From: Bugula neritina | Lineage: Eukaryota; Bryozoa; Gymnolaemata; Cheilostomatida; Bugulidae | NCBI GenBank assembly: GCA_964035545.1 | Contig: OZ037766.1 | Location: forward strand, 1,793,501-1,857,500 | Length of the DNA stretch: 64,000 bases | Reading direction: 5' to 3' | Shown: one piece after another, positions 10,901 through 21,600 of the stretch | How positions within the stretch are numbered: the stretch's first letter is position 1 | Layout of the letters: the number at the start of each line of letters is the position of its first letter | Made by a program: the position numbers and the translations under genes | Notes under the pieces: model-generated | Seen by the model: only the letters and a program-made list of their open reading frames with translations | Database searches by the model: none | What the model was told of the DNA's origin: nothing

Positions 10901-13900
10901 GGGGGAGAGGCATTCTCGGAACCCGAAAGTGAGGCTCTGAAGGATTTCCTCGAGAGAATTATCGACCTTGAAGTGTACCTGACGTTTCACTCCTACGGCC
11001 AGTACATCCTGTTTCCTTGGGGATATGCTGCAGTCGACGCTCCTAACCACGACGATTTGGTTAGTGTGTCCGACTAGTAGTGTGCTGCTACAATGTCATC
11101 TTTACTAGTAGTGTGGTGATACAATACCATCTTTGCTATTGAATTGTTCTACTGTAATTTTATTGTTACTAGTAGAAGTGTCCTGCTACAATGTCAAGAT
11201 TGCTAGCAGAACTTGTACTGCTGCAATGTCAATATTATTAGTACAAAGTGTGCTGCTGCAATGTCATTGTTACAGGAGAATGGATTACTGCAATGTTAAC
11301 ACATTTAAACTCTAATTTGTAGATGGAAGTGGGCAATGCCGCTGCTAATGCCATCACCAATGGCAGACGATGGAGAATTGGAAACGCAGCCAAGTTACTC
11401 TGTATGTAGAATATAATATATCATCAGATACGTTACTCTGTATGTAGAATATAATATATCATCAGATACGTTACTCTGTATGTAGAATATAATATATCAT
11501 CAGATACGTTACTCTGTGTGTAGAATATAATATATCATCAGATATGTTACTCTGTATGTAGAATATAATATATCATCAGATACGTTACTCTGTATGTAGA
11601 ATATAATATATCATCAGATACGTTACTCTGTATGTAGAATATAATATATCATCAGATACGTTACTCTGTGTGTAGAATATAATATATCTTCAGATATGTT
11701 ACTCTGTATGTATAATATAATATATCATCAGATACGTTACTCTGTATGTAGAATATAATATATCATCAGATACGTTACTCTGTATGTAGAATATAATATA
11801 TCATCAGATACGTTACTCTGTATGTAGAATATAATATATCATCAGATACGTTACTCTGTATGTATAATATAATATATCATCAGATACGTTACTCTGTATG
11901 TAGAATATAATATATCATCAGATATGTTACTCTGTGTGTAAGATATAATATATCATCAGATATGTTACTCTGTGTGTATAATATAATATATCATCAGATA
12001 TGTTACTCTGTGTGTATAATATAATATATCATCAGATACGTTACTCTGTATGTAGAATATAATATATCATCAGATAGGTTACTCTGTATGTAGAATATAA
12101 TATATCATCAGATACGTTACTCTGTATGTAGAATATAATATATCATCAGATACGTTACTCTGTATGTAGAATATAATATATCATCAGATACGTTACTCTG
12201 TATGTATAATATAATATATCATCAGATACGTTACTCTGTATGTAGAATATAATATATCATCAGATACGTTACTCTGTATGTATAATATAATATATCATCA
12301 GATACGTTACTCTGTATGTAGAATATAATATATCATCAGATACGTTACTCTGTATGTATAATATAATATATCATCAGATACGTTACTCTGTATGTAGAAT
12401 ATAATATATCATCAGATATGTTACTCTGTATGTAGAATATAATATATCATCAGATATGTTACTCTGTGTGTATAATATAATATATCATCAGATATGTTAC
12501 TCTGTGTGTATAATATAATATATCATCAGATACGTTACTCTGTATGTAGAATATAATATATCATCAGATAGGTTACTCTGTATGTAGAATATAATATATC
12601 ATCAGATACGTTACTCTGTATGTAGAATATAATATATCATCAGATATGTTACTCTGTGTGTAGAATATAATATATCATCAGATATGTTACTCTGTATGTA
12701 GAATATAATATATCATCAGATATGTTACTCTGTATGTAGAATATAATATATCATCAGATACGTTACTCTGTATGTATAATATAATATATCATCAGATATG
12801 TTACTCTGTGTGTAGAATATAATATATCATCAGATATGTTACTCTGTATGTAGAATATAATATATCATCAGATACGTTACTCTGTATGTAGAATATAATA
12901 TATCATCAGATATGTTACTCTGTATGTATAATATAATATATCATCAGATACGTTACTCTGTATGTAGAATATAATATATCATCAGATATGTTACTCTGTA
13001 TGTAGAATATAATATATCATCAGATACGTTACTCTGTATGTATAATATAATATATCATCAGATACGTTACTCTGTATGTAGAATATAATATATCATCAGA
13101 TATGTTACTCTGTATGTAGAATATAATATATCTTCAGATATGTTACTCTGTATGTATAATATAATATATCATCAGATATGTTACTCTGTATGTAGAATAT
13201 AATATATCATCAGATATGTTACTCTGTGTATAGAATATAATATATCATCAGATACGTTACTCTGTATGTATAATATAATATATCATCAGATATGTTACTC
13301 TGTGTGTAGAATATAATATATCATCAGATACGTTACTCTGTGTGTAAGATATAATATATCATCAGATATGTTACTCTGTGTGTAAGATATAATATATCAT
13401 CAGATATGTTACTCTGTATGTAGAATATAATATATCATCAGATATGTTACTCTGTATGTATAATATAATATATCATCAGATATGTTACTCTGTATGTAGA
13501 ATATAATATATCATCAGATACGTTACTCTGTATGTAGAATATAATATATCATCAGATATGTTACTCTGTATGTAGAATATAATATATCTTCAGATATGTT
13601 ACTCTGTATGTATAATATAATATATCATCAGATATGTTACTCTGTATGTAGAATATAATATATCATCAGATATGTTACTCTGTGTATAGAATATAATATA
13701 TCATCAGATACGTTACTCTGTATGTATAATATAATATATCATCAGATATGTTACTCTGTGTGTAGAATATAATATATCATCAGATACGTTACTCAATCCC
13801 TACAGATCCGTCTGCGGGCGCATCTGACGACTACGCCTACTCTATCGGCGCCCTCTACTCCTACTGTATAGAGTTGCCTCCCCGTAATGGTAACGGCTTC

Positions 13901-15181
13901 ATCCTCCCCGAGTCAGAGATACCAGGAGTTGTGTCCTCTGTGTGGAATGGGGTCAAGGCCATGATTCAGACAATCACGGAGAAGGAACAGCTGAGTTAGT
14001 AATATTATATAGTATGACAGTAATAATCTAGTAACATTAAGCTATATTACAGTAATATATACAGTAATATATTGCGTACATGTATAGCATATTATGCTGT
14101 TTAGTTAATAATATGTATGATAATATACTAGACATAATAATAGTAGCACTATGCTGTATAGCCACTGTATAGTTGATAATTTGCTTTACTCTGTCGAGTG
14201 TTGTCAGTAGAAATACTCTCTTTATATAAACCTCTGCCTGCACAACACTTGTATAGTAGCCCTGCCAGTTTGACTCTGAGTTCACTGCCGGCAGCGTCAG
14301 CCATTCTGTCAGCTCTTAGTACTTTATTGACCTTATATTTAGTAGTCAGCATAGGGTCTGTCTGTTACTTAACATGCTGTCAGAGTGAAACGGAGTTTAA
14401 TATATCTTCTTGGGGTTAGAAAACAAGAGAAGTCAACTGATTATAAGTTGTTAGTAGTTATATTTTAACAGACCAGTTGTGGAGATAGCAGACCGTTTTG
14501 GTCATGATTCATTCTGGTGCAGATAGTAAAAAAAAAATTCTGTAAAGTACAAAAATAATCTGCCATGTATTTGTAATATCTTATAATTTAGTTTATAGAT
14601 AACAATAAAAATATTGTTTAATGCTAATTGAAAACATTTATACAAAAAAGAGAAAATATAGGATCTTTGCAATATTTCGGTCACATTCTAGTTGTCAGTA
14701 ATGCTTTTCTTTTATTTTTATAGTGTTTGAAATAATTGATATTCAACAAACTATAGCATATTATAAACTTCATTTGTTACGATGTTAGCATCTTTTAATG
14801 TTTGATTCGTCTTCTCATGATTAGGAATATTGATAAAAAGGGGATTTCCAACTAGTAATCCAATTTCTAATAAACTATACTTTGTAAATAGTATACATTT
14901 CAATGCTTGTATCTTCATTTTGCTAAGGTGTGCTGGACAAGTTTCATTTTAGGTAACTTTTTTCAAGTAGTTGCACTTGAGTTGCTTGCTTAAAGCTTAG
15001 AGGTGAGATTGGTTCTTAAATGCAAGTCAGTTTGCTTAATTTAATTTTGTTTCAATCATTATGTTGTGTCGTGTTTATTTCAGAGCAAAATAAAATGCGT
15101 CCGCATCTTCGCATGCCCCGAAAGCTGCAAGAGAAAGTCATGAAGAACCCACAGGCTAATTGGAAACCTGAATATCTCTAA
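7938..15181 (+). CDS. Secreted zinc procarboxypeptidase, B-type specificity (M14A)
   Basis: Exons 7938-8011, 8302-8374, 8644-8783, 9509-9666 (or -9677), 9756-9911, 10070-10180, 10433-10523, 10860-11059, 11323-11401, 13806 to 13999 or to a splice at about 13993 joining 15084-15181. Order: signal peptide (MEFNKSLLVLSLMVAASFAA), activation propeptide (VDFWTHP...SNGIHFSVKIADLQ), then peptidase. Zinc ligands lie in HAREW (exon 5) and FHSY (exon 8). Also visible are the WRKNR substrate Arg, DLNRN (Asn144/Arg145 equivalents), Tyr248 equivalent, and the catalytic Glu in CIELPP. The residue equivalent to bovine 255 is Asp (YPSAGASDDY), the hallmark of carboxypeptidase B, which removes C-terminal Lys/Arg. 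It is the tandem paralog of the gene at 15695. Two doubts remain: the exon 4/5 junction keeps frame only with a weaker donor at 9678, and the 3' end is ambiguous (see findings). Confidence 0.85.
10301..10384 (-). mobile_element. tRNA-derived SINE head, copy 1
   Basis: The reverse strand reads a tRNA-like sequence starting GGGGCAGCCGTGGTCTAG with a B-box-like GGTTCGAACCC, ending CCATTGGTG. The acceptor-stem 3' strand does not pair, so it is not a functional tRNA. It closely matches the copy at 53668. It lies antisense in carboxypeptidase B-type intron 6 and is truncated after the tRNA-like head. Confidence 0.7.
10561..10800. repeat. AT-rich ~43-bp tandem repeat in intron 7
   Basis: About five imperfect units containing ttatattacaatatacacta and actatac, ending about 60 bp before exon 8 of the B-type carboxypeptidase. 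Confidence 0.8.
11395..13794 (+). repeat. 38-bp minisatellite, 63 copies, starting at the exon 9 donor
   Basis: The exon 9 end and donor, TTACTCT|GTATGTAG, is the first copy of a unit then repeated at exact 38-bp spacing (gtatgt at 11402, 11440 and so on) until cgttactc at 13794, just before the exon 10 acceptor. The unit interior is aatataatatatcatcagat. Variants gtgtgtagaat, gtatgtataat and gtgtgtaagat recur in blocks. Every unit retains a GT[AG]TGTA donor-like motif preceded by the real exon's last seven bases. Confidence 0.97.
14208..14419 (+). other. Candidate alternative 3' exon with hydrophobic tail
   Basis: Begins after a pyrimidine-containing acceptor ending gttgtcag and stays open to a stop at 14419. 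If exon 10 of the B-type carboxypeptidase used the donor CTGA|GTTAGT at about 13993, the phases agree and the product would gain a Ser/Leu/Ala-rich hydrophobic segment (SSLPAASAILSALSTLLTLY) followed by about 25 polar residues. Unproven; could be fortuitous. Confidence 0.25.
15084..15181 (+). CDS. Probable terminal exon of the B-type carboxypeptidase
   Basis: A good acceptor (tcgtgtttatttcag) opens a basic frame (MRPHLRMPRKLQEKVMKNPQ, then ANWKPEYL) to TAA at 15179-15181. This is followed one base later by the polyadenylation signal AATAAA (15182-15187). It needs a phase-1 donor upstream. The GTTAGT at about 13994, which overlaps the exon 10 stop codon, supplies that phase and replaces the short ...KEQLS end. 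No other plus-strand gene in the interval could own this exon. Confidence 0.55.
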
Positions 15182-15448
15182 AATAAAGATGACTTTTTGA
15201 AATATGCTGCATTTCAGCTGTAAACAACAGATTCACAATAAATAATATACGAGCCAAGATCAACATCTTCTCTTTAATTGGTTAAAGCTATCAATTTGAA
15301 TAAGTCCTTTGATTAAAGTAAACATATGACTCACAATATATTTGGTAGACACTTATTTCAATGAGATAATAAGTTAAACAGATTGTTCACCTACAATTCA
15401 GCTTATTTGAGTTCACAATAAATTAACTTTTCATTACGGGGATCAGGA

Positions 15449-15548
15449 GATGCAGCGCAAAGTTTGGGGTCACTGAGTGTAGTTTTTGTATAGATATAAT
15501 TCAAACCCCAAGCTATAGACTGGGTGACCCCAAAGTTTGTGCTGCATC
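15449..15548. repeat. Inverted repeat with 25-bp arms
   Basis: Arms 15449-15473 and 15524-15548 (gatgcagcgcaaagtttggg and its near-complement, about 2 mismatches) around a 50-bp loop. It lies about 150 bp upstream of the A-type carboxypeptidase start. A MITE remnant, palindromic regulatory element or 3' processing hairpin are possible. Confidence 0.75.
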
Positions 15549-15613
15549 AAGCGATTTCTTCTAGTTGCTTAAATTCTTAGAAGGAACTTTATTTTTAAAT
15601 GTGATTACCCTTT

Positions 15614-15630
15614 TGACCAATCACGTGACA
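15614..15630 (+). promoter_or_regulatory. CCAAT plus CACGTG E-box
   Basis: gaccaatcacgtgac combines a CCAAT box with a palindromic CACGTG (15622-15627), about 70 bp upstream of the A-type carboxypeptidase ATG. CACGTG is bound by bHLH-Zip factors (USF, Myc, MITF/TFE). Function inferred from position. Confidence 0.35.
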
Positions 15631-15694
15631 TGTATACTAAAGCAGACAGATGCAGCAGTAGGCGCTTGCTAACCTGTGTCAGTCACTCAGAGTC

Positions 15695-18600
15695 ATGGCG
15701 TTTAGTGAGGTAATCTGTCTCATTTCTCTCCTGGTTTCTCACTCAATAGCTCTTCGTTCATACAGGGGGTAAGTTTTCTACTTATGGAGTCTCCAACTCA
15801 CAACTCTGTTGTAACTGTAAACTGGTTGCAACAATTAACTAAATAGTTTTAATAGTTTGAAGTAGGCATTAAAAGTTGAGCTATTGGTTTTGGCAACATA
15901 AAAGGTTGAAAAACATTGAAGAACGTGAAATGCAGACGCTGTATGCTTACGGCTCTTATCTATGCTGCAGCGATACATTTTTTCAAATCTTATATTAATG
16001 GTTTTAGTTTCTTAACGGTACAAATATAAAAACTATATTTTGTAAAAGTGAGTTGAAATTTCTATCTAATAATTATATAAAATAGTAGAAGGAATAAAAT
16101 TTTAAAGCACGCTTATTAATGTGACACAAGAAATTCGCTCAACAGTTTGCTTTATGCAGTTATTGAATTCGAAAAGTAGTTGCAGTAGTGAATACAACTT
16201 CACAATTCCCGTTCTTATGGTTACATGCAAATTTAATTCCTAGGTACTCCATAAGCTGCTCTGTTATTGTATAGAACCAGTGAAATAATTGTTTTACAAG
16301 AGAATGAACTCTGCATGTCACAGCTTAACTCATTCTAATATTTCATTTTTGCATATTTTTACTTTCTTGTAATAAGTAGTGTTTATTACATTCCAGAGTT
16401 GCTAATAAGCCCTGCAATTTACATCAACAGTATGACATATATATTATTTCACCAAAATAGTGACTTTCTACAGCATGGGTGAGATAGGGTGAGATATAAA
16501 TATTATTTCAGTGATCAAGTGATATCTACAGTAGCTCATACTAAGTTACAGTTGAACTACCTTCATATGCTAGAGACCTCATTGGTGAGTGCTTTTTACT
16601 TTCTACCTGAAAAAAAAATAACTATCCAAGTCATTTTATTTTCAGTTTCAGTTTGCTTGCCATTGGTATAACATATAATGTTTTAAATTTCAGGAAATCC
16701 ATCCATTTCACTGGAATAGAAGGTGTACTCTTCAAATAAATAATGATATCTTACATCATATGATGCTACATGTACATATACTTTAAATCCATCTTCAGAG
16801 TTTCTGTGTTGCAGGGTGTAGATTTCTGGTCAGAAGTAGAGAGCATTGGCCAGAATGTAGACATACATGTGAAGGCTGATACAGTAGATAGAGTCAAACG
16901 GGATCTCTCTTCAAATGACCTTGAGTATAATGTCAGCGTATCAGACTTGCAAAGGTAAGCAAATGTTTGAAATTAACATCCAAAATTGTTTCACCATTTT
17001 TTCAAGCTGTAAATGGATCTTTGTCTGAAGGAACCGATTTTTTATCTTTATTAATTTTAGTTCAACCAATGACTATAATTATTATTTAAAACTCATATAG
17101 CTGGTGGCTGTAGAATTATGTTTTAGTGTGTATATATAAACCTTGCTAACTAGTTAGATAGTACAGAGAGAGTGTGAAAGCGTTATATGCATACAACATT
17201 AGCTTTTTCGCTAAACGCTTGTATAGCAGCAATGCTCTAATACAACTCGTGATTGTACTACACTGGCCTATACTATCAACATGAGTAGGTAAAGACACAG
17301 TTGTAGTTAATGTATAAAACTTAGTACAGTAACTGAGTACACAGTGAAGTACAGTAACTGAGTACACAGTGAAGTACAGTAACTGAGTACACAGTGAAGT
17401 ACAGTAAATGGGTACACAGTGAAGCATAGTAACTGAGTACACAGTGAAGTACAGTAACTGAGTACACAGTGAAGTACAGTAACTGAGTACACAGTGAAGC
17501 ATAGTAACTGAATACGGTTTCATAGTTTGGTAAACAAAGAGAAAGATGTTCAACTGAAGGTCAACAACACTTCAGATGAAGCAGACGTGTTGAGAAGTTA
17601 TGTCACCCACCCTGTGATGGATCACTGGCTAGAGAGAATGGCTAGCGGGTGCGGTGATAGGTGCACCCTCATAAACATTGGTAGGTCAGTTCTGGCAACT
17701 CAAGCTAAATTCTAGTGGGTAATGGTGTTATTTAATTATGTAATATATTATATAATATAATTATAGTCTGCTTATACCCCCCTTATTTTTCATACCTAAT
17801 ATGTTATTATATCTTGTTTGCAACAAGCACAGTCTAAATATAATGAAATTCTGAACTTATCACATAAGGCTAGTTATAGTGATATACTTCATTTCTTGCT
17901 ACTCAGTGTTTACATTAAATATGATAGTAATATGTTTAACAGGAAGTAATGAAACCTATGACAGATATTTGCTATAATAGTAATATAATTTGTGGAAGGG
18001 GAGGAGATTTCTCCATCTCCATTTTCACTCTGTCTGTGGGCTAATAGTAGCTTAGATTGAAATACTATGTCATATGGCGGGAAAGTTGTGTGACAGCAAT
18101 ACAGTCCAAAGTTTGTAATACCTTCTACTGTAGCAAAACTCTGTGAACATCCCACTCTTTGCTTTTTACAGCATTTGTAAAATATCTTAGCAGCAGATGA
18201 GTGTATTCTATTTATAGCTTGTCGAACTTTCATATTCATCTTATAAACATTTGCTAGAAATTAGATTTATATATTTAAAACAATTTATCAGCTTTATTTA
18301 TTGTCAATTTCTAGTAACAATTTTTAATAATAACTTTTTATGAAAATTATTGAACTTGAATTAATCTACAAGTCAAGAGTGTTTTTCCTTATAATTGTTT
18401 GTTAAACATTGTAATATATTATTATATATATTGATACATGATGCCAAATCATACTCCCCTGGTAATAAGCATTATCCATTTCCTTTATAATATCTTCATT
18501 CTTACTTTAAATATTTTCATTTCTGTCCCAAGTGAGCAGTTTTCTAAGAATATTATGTGAATCAAAGTTGTTTTCAACCAGTCAGGCGGATGATTAGAGT

Positions 18601-21600
18601 TTCATGTGAAATTAATTAATTATTTCAATAAGTTATCCCAAGTGTAGACTATTTGACCTCCATTTAAGGGCAGTGGTGGAGGAATTGAGATAGCATAGGT
18701 TCTTAAATTTCTCAATAAATTTTTGCTAAGGGAGTGGGTTAAAATTTTTGCTAGAGCAAAACTATTTTGCTACATTTCTAGTCTATAACGCAAGCTTTTT
18801 TCAATTTAACCATTAAACTGTACCTTACCCTTAAATTTAAGGATCTAGTTTTTAGAATTAATGCTATTGGCTCATTTTTAAAAACAAAGTGTGATAAATG
18901 TCATGCATCAGTGTTACAGAGTCTTATGATGGAGTTGTGTGCCCAAAACACTTATTTGGTTGTATTTGGTAGATGCTTTTACAGGGCAATCATTTGAAGG
19001 AAGAGAAATGAAGGTTATAAAAATCACATCTAATAATTCAACAGGAAACAAGTCGGCTGTGTTTGTAGAGGGGGGAGCACATGCCAGAGAGTGGATTTCC
19101 CCCGTATTTGTCAACAACCTGATTTACAAGGTATGTAGGCTAATATAGGAATTTTGTGAGTGGTTAGGAAGTTGCTTGAAGCAGCACCGAGCTGGCGGTC
19201 ACTAAGTGCATTAGGTCAGGGGTCCAGGAAACAACATAATTTTCCAAGCCCCCTTCCCAATTGCTTTTGAAGATTCGAGTCTAATTTAGAATCTGCCAAA
19301 TACCCACAAACCCTCTTATTGTTGATCGTCTTCCCACAATGCCATCTTGTTGTTGTCAGCTCATAGTTGAGTACGGTGCAGACGGCAATGTGAGTCTCAT
19401 GCTGGACAGTTATGACTGGTACATCCTTCCCCTAGCCAACCCTGATGGCTATCAATATTCACATGACTATGTAAGTATACAGAGTAAGTACACAGAGTAA
19501 GTATACATAGTAATTGCACAGAGTAAGTATACAGAGTATCTAAGCAAATCTTCCATCAAATCTTCTTTCAGGTTATTTTTAAAAAAAGTAAGTTGCTATT
19601 TAAGGTGATTATGTTGCGCAGTGTAAGTATATCACACATATACTTACACCTGAAGTGTAAGTATATGACACATGTATGTAGTGTTTTACCTATACCTCCA
19701 CCTGGTGCTATCTTAGGAGAGATACTGGAGAAAGAATCGCGCTACCACCATATTCAAGGGCTGCGTGGGAGTTGACTTGAACAGAAACTTCCCTTCTTTC
19801 TGGATGTGTAAGTTGGAGTTACTTTCCCTTCGCTGCAGTTATCCCTTTTTGTAGCACAAGTCGGTTTGGTTATTCTTACACACAAGTCATCAGTATTTAT
19901 ATATCAAGTTTATTTGTAGATAAGATTGTAAACTCACAAACATTATATATTACGTGAACATAAAATATTATAATCTAGAATGGGCGTACACTGTTTCGAA
20001 TTGAGTCTTTTATTTTCTGATGATAATTTTTATGTCGTAATTAAATTAATTCTGTTGAAGAAGCTGTATATTACTGATAAAACTTTCAGGAGTTCACATA
20101 ATGCACCAAATATAGACAAATTGTCTAATAATTTGTTTCAACATCTTTATAACTATTTTTATCCAATAAGAAACAAGTGACATGATCATGTATAAAATAT
20201 CCTGTAAATAGTATTTAGTTTATTCAAAACAAATGCTCCAGCAACTCACTTGATCAAGGTGACCTAAGATTCATAACTTCTAGCTAGCAGCCTGTGTTCT
20301 GCAAAAAAATTATTTCACAGGAAATGCAAAGTTCTATCCAAAGTTAGTTTTATAAGCACTTTAAAACACTTTCGCCCATCTAAACCATAAAATTTATTTG
20401 TTTAGAGTTGCATGAATGTCAAACTTTCTAACCAAACAGGAGACATGAGCTTGTAGAAGACCTTTCAGGGTATTTCACAAGTTGTATCGGCATTTCAGCT
20501 GACCACGTATATTCAAAACATCCTTGCGAAGACACATATGGTGGCCATTTCCCTGGCTCAGAGCCAGAAACCAACAATCTTGTGAAGTTCTTGCTTGGTG
20601 TCGACAGACTACACGTCTTTCTTTCCTTCCACTCTTACAGGAAAATGATTCTGATTCCGTGGAGTCATAAGATGAAACCGACGACTCATTACTCTGCTTT
20701 AGTAAGTATCAACTTGCCCAGTCATCTATCACAGTCTTCTGAAAAGACTAGCGAGAAAACTCCTGTTTTTAATTGGGTAGAGACTATTACTTTCACTTAT
20801 ACTGAAGCAAAGCGCTTTGATTCACAGAAGCTCCGTTAATAGTTAGATTGTCATTTTTAAAAACATTGATCTGTTCGTGTTGTTACAGAAAATAGCAGGA
20901 ATGGCTGCTGCTGATGCAATAGAGGCAGCCAACGGTGGCAAGTGGGTTGTTGGACTTGCAGGCGAATTGTTATCCTGTAAGTGGAATGTATATATACAAC
21001 TCCCTGCTAGTTACATTGTAGTGTATAGACAACTCCCTGCTAGTTACATTGTAGTGTATATACAACTCCCTGCTAGTTACACTGTAGTGTATAGACAACT
21101 CCCTGCTAGTTACATTGTAGTGTATAGACAACTCTCTGTTAGTTACATTGTCATGAATTAAACAGATCTTTTCAGGCTCAACCTTATAGTGAGTGAACTA
21201 AATTACTATAATTTTAATTGCTATAAAACCTAATGAAACCATATTTTCTTTAGCATACATTAACTGTAATTCACAGAATTATTTTATAAAATTAGACGCT
21301 CATATTGGTAGTTTTTTGATTGACCTCATTCAAATAATGTATTACTCTTTAGTTTGCAAAACAAAGTATTGTAGTAAAACTTTGCGGTTCAATATCTGTA
21401 ACTGGTTGTGTGTTGCCCACTATAAATAACTATTGACCCCATTAACTTCCTATTTATGTTTAGGTGACATACGTCAGCAGGCATTACTCATCTGCCTTGT
21501 GCTGACTATTAGATTTGTGGTCAGGTCATTGTGGTTGGGGTGGCTGTCATTCTTGCCCTACCTGTACGGGCTGGGTTGGTACCCTGAGGCTACCTAGTGA

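Noticed and set aside
10805-11050. 81-codon minus-strand ORF
   Set aside because: Antisense shadow of carboxypeptidase exon 8, which carries conserved family motifs on the plus strand.
11395-13794. CRISPR-like appearance of regular repeats
   Set aside because: Repeats are contiguous without unique spacers, and the context is an animal intron.
17910-18239. 109-codon minus-strand ORF in carboxypeptidase intron 4
   Set aside because: No recognisable domain, no splice context, and no supporting neighbour; possibly old transposon debris but unsupported.
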